This document shows, in pieces, positions 42,063-52,300 of a stretch of DNA of 64,000 nt. The notes beneath the pieces were generated by a model that searched no databases, was not told where the DNA came from, and saw nothing but the letters and a program-made list of their open reading frames with translations. The DNA is from Oceanobacter sp. (GTDB lineage: Bacteria > Pseudomonadota > Gammaproteobacteria > Pseudomonadales > Oceanobacteraceae). Location of the stretch: positions 186,001-250,000 of the forward strand of contig NVWL01000001.1 in the NCBI GenBank assembly GCA_002733645.1, read 5' to 3'. Numbering within the stretch: the first letter of the stretch is position 1; each line of letters opens with the position of its first letter. Position numbers and translations under genes: made by a program.

Positions 42063-44933
42063 ATGCTCTCGCCACGCTACTGGATTTTCTTAATTATCGT
42101 ATTGACCGCTGTTGGATATTCTATGATCAGATTGTCTCAAACCCCTGAAGTTATCAGCAGTGATGCCGATCCATACAGCTATCAATATATGCAGCTGGAG
42201 AATGGGTTAAAGGTATTATTGGTCAATACACCTGATGCCGATAAAGCCAGCGCCGCCATGAGCGTAAGTGTTGGTAGCATGGATGATCCCGATGGACGCG
42301 AAGGCCTTGCACATTTTCTTGAACACATGCTGTTCTTAGGCACTGAGCCTTACCCAGAGCCTGATGAGTACCAACAATTTATCAAACAAAATGGTGGTAG
42401 CCACAACGCGTTCACCTCCTACGCTCAAACGACCTACTTTTTCGATATTGATAATGAGCAATTACCCGGCGCACTTGATCGCTTCTCTCCATTCTTTATC
42501 TCACCCACCTTTGATGCCGCTTACGTTGATCGTGAAAAAAATGCCGTCAATGCAGAGTACAGCTCTAACTTAAAAGAAGATGGTCGCCGTATTTATTCCG
42601 CCCAAAAAATGGCAATGAACCCCGACTTTGGATTCTCACATTTTTCGACCGGTAATTTAGACACCCTCGCCGACCGAGAAAACAGCGCCATTCGTGATGA
42701 GCTGATCAGCTTTTATAAAACCCATTATTCATCTGACCGTATGACCCTAGTTATTGCCGGTGATTACGAATTAGATCAGCTATCCAATTGGGCGCGTGGT
42801 TTGTTTTCGGACATTCCTCAACGCGAAGTTCACTTTTCTCGCCCAAATGTGCCGGTATTTGTTACTGACCAACTTCCCATGGATATGAATATTGAGCCAG
42901 TGAAAGAACTTCGCCAATTAAAGTTCATGTTCCCTTTGCCTGAAATTAAAACGCAATACGCTTACAAGCCTGTTTCTTTGATTACTAATTTAATTGGCCA
43001 TGAAGGCGAAGGCAGCATATTGGCGCTATTAAAAGACAAAGGCTGGGCAGAGTCACTCAGTGCTGGGCGTGGCTTAAGCACAGACAATGCCTCCACCATG
43101 AGTGTCAGTATTGGCTTAACTAAGTTGGGCTTACTGCATATTGAAGAAATCACTGCCATTTTCATGCACTACGTCGATCTATTAAAAGCGAATGGCATTC
43201 CTGATTACTTAAAAAAAGAACAGGCACTTCAACACGAAATGATGTTCCGCTTTCAAGAGCACGGACAAATTTCTAATTACGTCACACGCTTAAGTAGTAA
43301 TATGTTGATCTTCCCAATCGAAGATACTATTTATGGCGACTACCGCACCGATCTTGCCTCGGACGCCTTACTCAAGAGTTATCTCAGCAACATATCTGCT
43401 GACAACATGTTGCGTACCTTAGTCGCGCCAGGGGTTGAAACAGACACCATTGACCCTTGGTATGACACCCCCATTCGTATTCGTCCGAGCAGTTTTAACA
43501 AAGCCATTGAGGTCGCCGATCTCAACCAATTGCACTTACCTGAAGCCAACCCCTTCATTCCTGAAAATTTAACACTTAACTCAGGGGAAGCGACTGATAT
43601 TCCTGTATTACTGGAGCAAGCGGAAGGCCGTCAAGTTTGGTACTACGCCGAACACGACTTCGAAGTGCCAAAGGCTCAGGTACTGATTAGCCTACAAATA
43701 CCCGATATTCAAACAGAAGGTCGTCAGCGCTTATTAGCCAAACTCTATACGCGGGCCGTTAATGAAGCACTCAATACCTACAGCTATCCCGCGACATTAG
43801 CTGGATTGAATTACCGCTTATCGGCAACCGAGAAAGGTTTAGAAGTCGCTGTTGGTGGTTATTACGACAAACTCCCAGTGCTGCTTGAGCGTGTCTTTGA
43901 AACCATGCAAAACGTTGAAATTTCTGACGATGAATTTTCACGTTACAAAGCGAGCCTTCAGCGTAATTTAGAAAACAACCTTAAGGCGCGTCCATTCCAG
44001 CGTACCGTCGCAGAATTAAAAAACTTCCTAATTGATCCGTCTTTTAGTGACACCGACCTATTACCTCTGCTCAGCGACGTTACCTTAAATGATGTGCAGG
44101 CATTTGCCGCTGGATTTGATAGTAAATTGGCTTCAGTCACCTACGTGCATGGTGCAATGAGCGTCGAAGATGCTCAACAACTTGGCGCGCTGGTATCGCA
44201 TTACTACCCCGCTCGTATTGCTTACCCGGCGACGTCGCGTTTAGTACACACCCCGAAAGGGAAATACCAACAAGAAGTATCACAAGACCACCCAGATAAA
44301 GTCATGACGCTCTACATTCAAGGCACTGGCAGCAGCGATTTAGAGCGTGCTGAATTTGGCTTACTGGCACAAATGATATCGTCTCCTTACTACCAATACA
44401 TGCGCACAGAACAACAGCTTGGCTATATTGTTTTTGCCACAGCACTGCCGCAAAAATCAGTACCGGCCTTAGCCTTCATTGTGCAATCTCCGGAAGCGTC
44501 ACCAGAAAAAATGATGGAGCACACGGATATTTTCTTCCGCCAATATGCCAGCGAGCTTAAAAACATTGACGAAAAAGAATACGATTTATTCCGCCAAGGA
44601 TTAATCACGCGCCTGTTAGAAAAACCTAAAAACATGAGTGAAAAAGCCGGAACATTCTGGGGCGATCTCATCACTGGAAGATATGCCTTTGATACTCGTG
44701 AATCCATTGCCGAACAGGTAGCCACTATCCCCCATGCGCGCATCATCAACCTCTACCAGCAAACCATTATGGACGCTGACTCAAGCTGGCTCCTGTACAG
44801 CAAGGGTAGCCAAGATGTACAGGTCGAAGGCTTCGAGCCACTGTCTACATTAGACAGAGCCGCACTGCCGCGCTTCGCACATCCCGAATCGCCTCTGCCA
44901 ACAGAAATTATTAAGGAGTCTAGTTCCCAGTAA
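42063..44933 (+). CDS. M16 (insulinase/pitrilysin) family zinc protease
   Basis: A 956-residue protein. An N-terminal hydrophobic segment (about 5-24) with little cleavage signal suggests a membrane anchor facing the periplasm. The inverted zinc motif HFLEH (H84, E87, H88) is intact, and the third ligand Glu lies in REKNAVNAEYSSNL about 75 residues later. Four repeated M16 domains fill the length, with the RxxxY-like substrate region near the C-terminus (YQYMRTEQQLGYIVFA). It should degrade peptides, like protease III. Strong ribosome site (GAGGAGAAGGAAGG) and a good terminator after the stop: a single-gene unit. Confidence 0.94.
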   Translation: MLSPRYWIFLIIVLTAVGYSMIRLSQTPEVISSDADPYSYQYMQLENGLKVLLVNTPDADKASAAMSVSVGSMDDPDGREGLAHFLEHMLFLGTEPYPEPDEYQQFIKQNGGSHNAFTSYAQTTYFFDIDNEQLPGALDRFSPFFISPTFDAAYVDREKNAVNAEYSSNLKEDGRRIYSAQKMAMNPDFGFSHFSTGNLDTLADRENSAIRDELISFYKTHYSSDRMTLVIAGDYELDQLSNWARGLFSDIPQREVHFSRPNVPVFVTDQLPMDMNIEPVKELRQLKFMFPLPEIKTQYAYKPVSLITNLIGHEGEGSILALLKDKGWAESLSAGRGLSTDNASTMSVSIGLTKLGLLHIEEITAIFMHYVDLLKANGIPDYLKKEQALQHEMMFRFQEHGQISNYVTRLSSNMLIFPIEDTIYGDYRTDLASDALLKSYLSNISADNMLRTLVAPGVETDTIDPWYDTPIRIRPSSFNKAIEVADLNQLHLPEANPFIPENLTLNSGEATDIPVLLEQAEGRQVWYYAEHDFEVPKAQVLISLQIPDIQTEGRQRLLAKLYTRAVNEALNTYSYPATLAGLNYRLSATEKGLEVAVGGYYDKLPVLLERVFETMQNVEISDDEFSRYKASLQRNLENNLKARPFQRTVAELKNFLIDPSFSDTDLLPLLSDVTLNDVQAFAAGFDSKLASVTYVHGAMSVEDAQQLGALVSHYYPARIAYPATSRLVHTPKGKYQQEVSQDHPDKVMTLYIQGTGSSDLERAEFGLLAQMISSPYYQYMRTEQQLGYIVFATALPQKSVPALAFIVQSPEASPEKMMEHTDIFFRQYASELKNIDEKEYDLFRQGLITRLLEKPKNMSEKAGTFWGDLITGRYAFDTRESIAEQVATIPHARIINLYQQTIMDADSSWLLYSKGSQDVQVEGFEPLSTLDRAALPRFAHPESPLPTEIIKESSSQ

Positions 44934-44952
44934 GGTCCTTCATTTGATGGAC

Positions 44953-44986
44953 AAAAAAAGGCGCTCCCTTGGGTAGCGCCTTTTTT
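44953..44986 (+). terminator. Terminator of the M16 protease gene
   Basis: AAAAAAAGGCGCT, nine-base loop, AGCGCC then TTTTTT. Symmetric A- and T-runs may allow use in both directions. Confidence 0.9.
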
Positions 44987-44987
44987 G

Positions 44988-45080
44988 TTTCTATTTTTAT
45001 AGCTTCTATTTTTTATAGCTTCTATTTTTTAGAGTTTCTATTTTTTTTAAGCTTCTATGTATCTATATTTCTATAGTTTC
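44988..45080. repeat. Degenerate 16-bp tandem repeats after the M16 gene
   Basis: About six imperfect units based on TATAGCTTCTATTTTT follow the terminator. Unit length drifts between 15 and 17 because of T-run changes, which looks like slippage. Confidence 0.65.
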
Positions 45081-45135
45081 AACACATCAACGTATCAAAA
45101 TATATGACCAATACGGGTTAATTACCTTTAGGGCT

Positions 45136-45462
45136 TCAATTAGGAGCACCAGTAGGAACTTCAGTCCCCGGTGGATTCAAATCCAGTAGGTAATGGCCAT
45201 AAATGTGAGCAGTGGTCAGATCAACCACAACCACCATGGCCACACCTTGAAACTGACTATTGATCAAGACGTGCTCATACTCATCACCCATACGGTAAAC
45301 GTGAGTCACTTCACCCGCACGACAATCAAACACACCAAAATCTTCAGGAGGAATAGCTGAAACGTATTCCCAAAAATTTTCTGGTGGCTTGCTGTCTTCT
45401 ACACGTTTAGGCGCTCGACGAGTCGCTTTAAACTCTTCTATTGTTAAGGTCTTAGTTTGCAT
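45136..45462 (-). CDS. Small hypothetical protein coupled to TIGR03545 gene
   Basis: A 108-residue soluble protein with a charged N-terminus (TIEEFKATRRAPKRVEDSK), a strand-rich middle (GEVTHVYRMGDEYEHVLI, VAMVVVVDLTTAHIYGHYLL) and a Pro-rich end. No known domain recognised. Its ATG shares one base with the TAA of the TIGR03545 gene, so it is the third gene of that minus-strand operon and probably works with the envelope pair. Confidence 0.75.
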   Translation of the reverse strand: MQTKTLTIEEFKATRRAPKRVEDSKPPENFWEYVSAIPPEDFGVFDCRAGEVTHVYRMGDEYEHVLINSQFQGVAMVVVVDLTTAHIYGHYLLDLNPPGTEVPTGAPN

Positions 45463-47339
45463 TAAAACAGGCTCTTCAGTTTATCCTTGGCTTTATTTTT
45501 CGCGCGTTCTTTTTCCGCATCGGCTTCGGCTTTTGCCTTCGCTTTTGCAGCCGCTTTCTCTTCTTCAATCTTCGCTTGTGCTGCTGCTTTTTCTTCAGCA
45601 ACCTTGGCTTTAGCTTCACGCTCCTGCTGGGCTTTAAAGCTTTCTAATTCATTACCTGCCAGATCTTTAAGAGAGTTCAGTTTATCATTCAACGACCCTT
45701 CCATATTAATCAGGGCTTGAAGTTCGTCCGCGTACTCACCTGCGCTTTCCGCGACTTTCGCATTTAATCGAGACTGTAAACGCGCTTCCAGTTCGTCTTG
45801 CTTCGCACTTAAGCGCTTGCTGATTGCAGTGTTAATTTGTCGATCAAGATCAGAGCCAAACTTAATTTCTGGATTTTTAATACGCCCACCGACGGCGGCA
45901 TTCACTTTGAATTGAGTAATGCCTTTCAATGCCGCATTTAATTCTTTAGCAAACACCGTTTGCCCGTCGCCAGAGAATTTCGCTTGGCTAACACGCGCAT
46001 CCGCGGAGGCATCAACACCGCCGTTTTTAACCGTCGCGATAGCATTCAATTTCACTCGCGATGACGCTAACTCCGCGCCAGCAACCCCTAACTCTAACGG
46101 TGCCATCTTCCAATCGCTAATAGCCACCGTCAGCACATCTTGGCCTTTTGGATTGACGTGGTCTAACGTCAACTTGGCATCAAGATCACCTATTTTCTGC
46201 AAGCCTTCACCAGTCGCAGTAAAGACCGTAGGATGTCCAATGATAGCTTGCTGATGGGTAATATCACGACCTTCAATCACCAGCTGACCACCATCGAAAG
46301 GGCCTGTGAGACGAGCACGGCGAATCATAAAGTCTGGCCAAGGATCGCTCGTAGGAAAATGCACAAAACGTCCAGCAAGACGCGGGGCTTTTTCATCTTG
46401 CTCTTCTGCCACGTCATCGTCATCTGATTCAAGATACGGCAGCACACGGTTGTACCAATACAGTGCTTCTTTGGCCCAACCCGCAGCATCATCACCAAAC
46501 AACAAGCCTGTTAAGTTAGTCGCGCCAACACCACTAAGCTGATACTTATCTTTCAAGTAGGTAAGGTCTTCACCCGGCGCTTTTTTCAGTGTCGTTAATT
46601 TCTCTGAGAGTTCTTTGCGACTTGCTTGTACGGTATCTCGCGCTTGCTGAATCGCTTCACGATCTTTTTTGAATTGTTTTTTCAATTCATCAAGACGTGC
46701 TTTACGATTGTTAAAGTCCTCAAGTGACTCTAAACGCCCAGAAGTAATGGCCGTAATTTCTGTTTCGTAATTATCAAGAGCTGCTTGCCCCGGAACAGCA
46801 CCAATCGCAGCATCGACTTCTTCACTGCGTGCTGCCCAGGTTGCTTTAAGGTCATCCGCCGCTTGCGGCGTTTTAAGTGTTTCTTTCGCTAGAATCTCAT
46901 CCGCGCTTGGCAGTTTTTCAAGCGTTTGTTCTTTTAAGCTTGGCTTGCTTTCGGCTTCATCGACCACTTCAACGATAATTTCGCCGCTTTCACTTCGCTC
47001 AGTATGAAACTGCAAATTACTCACGCTCACTTCGTTACTGATCGCTTTACCAACCAGTAATGGCGCAAGCTCTAAATCCGCAACCGCTTCATCAAACTCG
47101 ACTAGGTTCTGCATTGGCGAGCGCGCATCCGCCACCTGTAAGTGATTGAGACGAACTCCCAAAGGCGATAGCGTGACATCAACATCATCCAGCGTCACCT
47201 TGGCACCCGCAACCTTAGTGCCTACAAACTCAATGCTGGCTTTAATAATGAAGGGCAATGCCACAATAATAAGTGCCGCAATTAACGCAACAACAGCGGC
47301 AAATCCAAGAATGCCCCACCAACGAATCCATTTAATCAT
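45462..47339 (-). CDS. TIGR03545 family protein
   Basis: A 625-residue inner-membrane protein with one N-terminal anchor (about 8-34) and a large periplasmic part. The first 120 residues (KVTLDDVDVTLSPLGVRLNH, SVSNLQFHTE) resemble the AsmA-like beta domain. Then comes a long charged helical region (about 150-260), a second strand-rich region (DLDAKLTLDHVNPKGQDV) and a final Ala/Lys/Glu-rich coiled coil (about 580-625). The pairing with TIGR03546 is conserved. Role unknown; AsmA-like features hint at lipid movement or envelope upkeep. Length is usual for the family. Confidence 0.9.
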   Translation of the reverse strand: MIKWIRWWGILGFAAVVALIAALIIVALPFIIKASIEFVGTKVAGAKVTLDDVDVTLSPLGVRLNHLQVADARSPMQNLVEFDEAVADLELAPLLVGKAISNEVSVSNLQFHTERSESGEIIVEVVDEAESKPSLKEQTLEKLPSADEILAKETLKTPQAADDLKATWAARSEEVDAAIGAVPGQAALDNYETEITAITSGRLESLEDFNNRKARLDELKKQFKKDREAIQQARDTVQASRKELSEKLTTLKKAPGEDLTYLKDKYQLSGVGATNLTGLLFGDDAAGWAKEALYWYNRVLPYLESDDDDVAEEQDEKAPRLAGRFVHFPTSDPWPDFMIRRARLTGPFDGGQLVIEGRDITHQQAIIGHPTVFTATGEGLQKIGDLDAKLTLDHVNPKGQDVLTVAISDWKMAPLELGVAGAELASSRVKLNAIATVKNGGVDASADARVSQAKFSGDGQTVFAKELNAALKGITQFKVNAAVGGRIKNPEIKFGSDLDRQINTAISKRLSAKQDELEARLQSRLNAKVAESAGEYADELQALINMEGSLNDKLNSLKDLAGNELESFKAQQEREAKAKVAEEKAAAQAKIEEEKAAAKAKAKAEADAEKERAKNKAKDKLKSLF

Positions 47340-47343
47340 GTCA

Positions 47344-47856
47344 TTACCCCGCGAAAGTCGTGTAAAGCGCCCAGAATTTACTGGCCTTAAGCACCTGAAC
47401 GATTCTCAAGCGATTCACATAAGCCAATAAGCGATGACGGTATTGGAGAATCAACAACCGACTGATAATCGTCACTGGAAGCAGTAATATAAGGGCGATT
47501 ACAAACCCACCCATCGCGATGGTGTTATTAAATGCAGAGACTCTAGCCCATTCATTTTGATACAACTCCGTCCATGTTTCCCGAAGTTCTGGGTTGGTCA
47601 AAATTGTCTCACCTAGAGAAGCAGACAAAGGATCTATCAAGTAACCCACCATGGAAAAAATGACCGCGCCAAATAAGAAAGCGCTGATATTGATTCTGAC
47701 CAATAGAACAATCAGAAGCACAAACAAGTTCAAAAATGACCAGAACGGCGTGAAACCAACGATCATAGCTAAGGCAAAAGCAAAAGCCACCTGCCCCGGT
47801 GAGGCATCTGAATTAATCGCTTTAAATAATCGAGCTAACAGGGTCAACATAGGCAT
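47344..47856 (-). CDS. TIGR03546 family protein
   Basis: A 170-residue inner-membrane protein with four hydrophobic segments (QVAFAFALAMIVGFTPFWSF and ISAFLFGAVIFSMVGYLI are the first two). It matches the DUF2062/TIGR03546 pattern, always found next to TIGR03545. It starts the three-gene operon; TIGR03545 begins 4 bases after its stop. Function unknown; likely a membrane partner of the TIGR03545 protein. Confidence 0.9.
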   Translation of the reverse strand: MPMLTLLARLFKAINSDASPGQVAFAFALAMIVGFTPFWSFLNLFVLLIVLLVRINISAFLFGAVIFSMVGYLIDPLSASLGETILTNPELRETWTELYQNEWARVSAFNNTIAMGGFVIALILLLPVTIISRLLILQYRHRLLAYVNRLRIVQVLKASKFWALYTTFAG

Positions 47857-48299
47857 TCCTAGCGAATATGTTTTCGGCCACTATAAAAGGGCAGAGTGAA
47901 TAAATCTACCGACCAGCAGACTGGTCATTTGTTTCTTAGATAAGACTTTGAGGCGAGGTTCACCTCTAATGTTCCTCTGATCGATGCCATTAGGTCAGAT
48001 GAAAGCGCCCTAACGCTTCAGATCGAGTCTTAACCTCTGATTAATGCAGAGGTGCCTTAACCAAGGGATAGTCCAAAGACATTAATCGCCCCTATCCTCA
48101 GGTTGCTGCAAAAATGAGTTTGATTAAGGCCATAACTGCAACAAGCCACTCATTTTTATTAACGATCATTTAACCTATATTACAATTTGAGCAATCTTTG
48201 TTCCATATAAGGAACAACCAATCCGTGAAATCCATCTAGTTTTAAGCGCACTCTAGCGTTATAAATAACCTTGAATACGCTTATTTCCGGACTTCCTAT
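47857..48299. other. 443-base divergent region with a degraded repeat element
   Basis: 47958-48055 carries weak inverted ends (CACCTCTAATG and GATTAATGCAGAGGTGCC) and an inner CCCTAACGCTTCAGATCGAG that matches the MITE at 7440-7460. 48110-48157 is a 10-bp hairpin (AAAAATGAGT/ACTCATTTTT) around GCCATAACTGCA, a 12-mer also present in the MITE. No gene seen; the RND operon promoter should lie between 48160 and 48299. Confidence 0.5.
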
Positions 48300-49382
48300 A
48301 TGTACATACCCAATACTAAAGCCCTACTCATACCGACTCTACTGCTTTCGTTTGCAAGTACAGCTGTCGCCGAAGGCGCACCTCAGGGGCTTCCAGCGGA
48401 AGTCATTACCCTTAAGGAACGGGCTGTAAATTCTAATATCTACAGCATCGGTACGCTCGAAGCAGACGAATCGGTACTTCTTCGCCCAGAATTAACCGGA
48501 AAGATTATTGCCATCCCCTTCCAAGAAGGCGGCAAAGTTAAGAAAGGCGACATCTTAGTCCAGCTCGATGATGCTCAGTACCGTGCTCAAGTCGCTGAAG
48601 CCGAAGCCAGAGTGAAACAGAGTGATTCTGAAAACCGCCGGGTTGAAAAACTTTTTAACCGAGGTGTGGGTTCCGAAACGGATCGTGATGGTACACAAGC
48701 AACCATGAAAATTAACACCGCCCAGCTAGACATGGCCAAGATCAATCTGGAAAAAACGCGAATTCGCGCACCGTTTGATGGCATCACCGGTTTACGTCAA
48801 TTTAGCCCGGGCGATTACATCAATGCCGGCAGTGAATTAGTACAACTGGTGAACATCGATAAAATGAAGGTCGACTTTTCTATCCCTGAAATTCATCTAC
48901 TCAATGTCAGTGTTGGCCAAGCCTTCAGCATCCGTTTACCGTCCTTTCCGGGCCGCGAGTTTGTCGGTAAGGTCTCAGCAATCAGCCCCGTAATTGACGA
49001 AAAAGGTCGCAGCATCAGCGTGCGCGGCATGGTTGATAACAAAGAAGGTGTCTTACGCCCGGGCTTATTTGCCGAAGTCATATTAACCACTGATTCAAAA
49101 ACCGCCTTATCTGTTCCTGAGGAAGCCTTAATTCCTCAAGGTAATCAGTACTTTGTTTACCGTGTAGTCGAGCAAAAAATTGATATGGTGCCGATCACTA
49201 TCATTCAGCGTAAACAAGGCGCGGTAGCTATTTCAGGCCCATTGAACAGTGGCGACGTGATAGTGACAGCAGGCCAATTAAAGCTTCAACCCGGCTCACC
49301 TGTTACTCCAATGTTTGTTGACGGCTCGCAACCTGCACCCGGCGCAAAAAAAGAAGCGGCTACGGAAGGAGCGTCTGAATGA
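48300..49382 (+). CDS. RND efflux periplasmic adaptor
   Basis: A 360-residue membrane fusion protein with a signal peptide (about 1-24). Lipoyl domain halves (SIGTLEADESVLLRPELTGK and LEKTRIRAPFDGITGLR) flank a helical hairpin of about 60 residues (AQVAEAEARVKQSDSENRRV), followed by beta-barrel and membrane-proximal domains. It links the inner-membrane pump to an outer-membrane channel. It overlaps the pump gene by 4 bases. No lipobox is present. Confidence 0.94.
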   Translation: MYIPNTKALLIPTLLLSFASTAVAEGAPQGLPAEVITLKERAVNSNIYSIGTLEADESVLLRPELTGKIIAIPFQEGGKVKKGDILVQLDDAQYRAQVAEAEARVKQSDSENRRVEKLFNRGVGSETDRDGTQATMKINTAQLDMAKINLEKTRIRAPFDGITGLRQFSPGDYINAGSELVQLVNIDKMKVDFSIPEIHLLNVSVGQAFSIRLPSFPGREFVGKVSAISPVIDEKGRSISVRGMVDNKEGVLRPGLFAEVILTTDSKTALSVPEEALIPQGNQYFVYRVVEQKIDMVPITIIQRKQGAVAISGPLNSGDVIVTAGQLKLQPGSPVTPMFVDGSQPAPGAKKEAATEGASE

Positions 49383-52300
49383 AGATTGCTGAGCTAAGTA
49401 TCCGTCGCCCGGTACTTGCGACGGTAATGAATCTCGTCCTTATTTTGGTCGGTGTGATTGCCTACCAAACATTACCCGTGCGCGAATATCCGAATATTGA
49501 TGTGCCGGTTGTCAGTGTTGAAACCTTATACCCCGGTGCCAACGCCAGTATTATGGAAAGCCAGATCACTCAAATTCTGGAAGATTCCTTATCCGGCATT
49601 GAAGGCATTGATTACATGTCTTCTATTAGTCGCTCGCAAACGTCACAAATCACGTTAACGTTTAAACTTGATCGTGACGCCGACGCCGCCGCGTCTGATG
49701 TACGCGACCGTGTGGGTCGTGTTCGTGGGCAGCTGCCTGATGATATTGAAGAGCCGATTGTTGCTAAAGTAGAAGCAGACGCCCAACCGATTATTTGGTT
49801 AGCCTTCTCAAGTGACCGCCACTCCGCACTCGAAATTACCGACATCGCAGAACGCCAAGTAAAAGACCCACTACAAACCGTTGGCGGTGTTGCCAATGTT
49901 CGTGTGGTTGGCGAGCGTCGTTATGCCATGCGCATTTGGTTAGACAGAACGCTAATGGCTGCCTTCTCAGTCACGCCACAAGAAGTTGAAGCGGCGCTGC
50001 GTAGCCAAAACGTTGAAATTCCGGCGGGCCGTATTGAAAGCCAACAGCGTGAATTAACGGTATTAACACAAACCGACCTTAATACAGAAGACCAATTCGA
50101 AGACATTGTCCTGCGTAACGAAGAAGGCTACCTAGTCCGTTTAAAAGACGTCGCCACGGTTGAAATTGCACCAGAAGACGAACGAATTATCTCTCGTTTT
50201 AAAGGTAAGTCAGCAGTTGCGTTGGGGGTAGTAAAACAAAGTACGGCCAACCCACTTGATGTGTCATCTGGCATTCGCCAGCGCATGGCAGAGTTAGAAG
50301 ATAAGCTTCCAGAAGGCATGCAGGTGAATATTGCCTACGACTCGTCCATCTTTATTCAAAAATCTATTGATTCCGTATTTACCACCATTATTGAAGCCGT
50401 TTTATTGGTGGTCATAGTTATCTTCCTATTCTTAAGAAACATTCGCGCAACACTGATTCCTCTGGTCACGATCCCCGTATCTTTGATCGGTGCCTTTGCC
50501 ATCATGTCGTTGTTTGGATTCAGTGTGAACACACTGACCCTACTCGCGTTGGTATTAGCGATTGGCCTTGTAGTTGATGATGCGATTGTCGTATTGGAGA
50601 ATATTTATCGCCATATCGAAGAAGGTATGGAGCCCATGGCCGCGGCCTTTAAAGGCATGAAAGAAATTGGTTTTGCGGTGATCGCGATGACGTTCACATT
50701 GGCCGCAGTATTTGCCCCCATTGCGTTTACCGAAGGACGAACCGGTAAGCTGTTCTCTGAATTTGCGCTCACCCTTGCAGGCGCTGTGATTGTGTCAGGC
50801 TTTGTGGCGTTAACTCTCTCTCCGATGATGAGCTCGCGCATACTGAAACACGATAACGGTGGACGCTTTTATCAATTTGGTGAAAAAGTACTCAACGGCT
50901 TAACTTCTGGTTATGAATCGCTGTTGAAAAAAGTCATGGGAGCATGGGTGCTTGTCGCTCTGGTAGGCGTCGGAATTTTAGTCGCCAGCGGCTACATCTA
51001 TCAATCTTTGCCAAAAGAACTCGCCCCGATTGAAGATCGCGGCACGGTAATTGGTTTTGCTATTGCACCCGAAGGTTCTTCTCCTGAGTTTATCGACAAA
51101 TACGCTCACCAAATGGAGGGCATATACAGCACCGTGCCAGAAATTAATCGCTACTTTATGATTATCGGCTTTCCAAGCGAAACAAACGCCATCTCGTTTG
51201 CGGGCCTAAAAGACTGGAGCGAGCGCGAACGTAGCCAGCAAGAGATTGTTGGGTCTCTTATGGGACCAATGTTTGGTGGCATTCCCGGTGTGATGGCCTT
51301 CCCTATGTCAGTGCCATCGCTAGGCCAAAGCCCACTCTCTCGTCCCGTTGATTTTGTAGTGCAGAGTTCAGGGTCGTATGAAGAGCTGCAACAAGTCGTC
51401 GGTGCCATGATGGGCAGTATTTGGACCAATCCAATGTTCACCCAACCTGATGTTGACTTGAAACTCAATAAGCCTGAACTACTCGTTACTGTTAACCGTG
51501 ATAAAGCGGCAGCGATGGATGTCGATGTGTCAGTGATTGGTCGTACGCTTGAAACCATGATGGCTGGCCGTGAAGTGACTCGTTTTAAACGCAATGGCGA
51601 ACAGTACAACGTGATTGTTCAAGTGGAAGATATGGATCGTACAAACCCTGACGATCTAATCAATATCTACACGCGCAGCAGCAATGGCACTATGGTTCAG
51701 CTTGCTAACTTAGTGGACGTTGAAGAGACCATCGCGGCGAAAGAGCTCAACCACTTTAATAAGTTGCGCTCCGCTACCATTAAAGCGGGCCTAGCTCCAG
51801 GCGTTAGCCAACAAGATGCGATTAATTTCTTAAACGACAAGTTTGCTGAAATCACCGCAGACAAAGCTGGGTATCAGGTCGACTTTGGTGGCCAGATGCG
51901 TGAGTTTGTTAATGCCGGCAGCAGCTTAATGTTCGCCTTTGGCTTGGCCTTGGTATTTATTTACTTGGTGTTGTCAGCGCAATTTGAAAGCTTCCGTAAC
52001 CCCATTCTGATTATGCTATCGGTACCGACCGCCATGTTAGGTGCGTTGGCCGCGTTAAAACTGTCTGATGGCTCGCTCAACGTATATAGCCAAATTGGTT
52101 TAATTACCTTGGTCGGCTTGATCACGAAACACGGTATTTTAATTGTGGAGTTTGCAAACCAACTGCAGCTGTCGGGTAAGACACGCGCTGAAGCCGCCCT
52201 AGAGGCTGCCAGCATGCGTTTACGTCCTATCTTAATGACAACTGCGGCTATGGTACTTGGTGCTATTCCTCTAGCATTAGCTGAAGGCGCTGGCGCTGAA

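Noticed and set aside
45487-45720. Plus-strand Ala/Phe-rich frame
   Set aside because: Antisense shadow of the Ala/Lys/Glu coiled coil of the TIGR03545 protein; no ribosome site.
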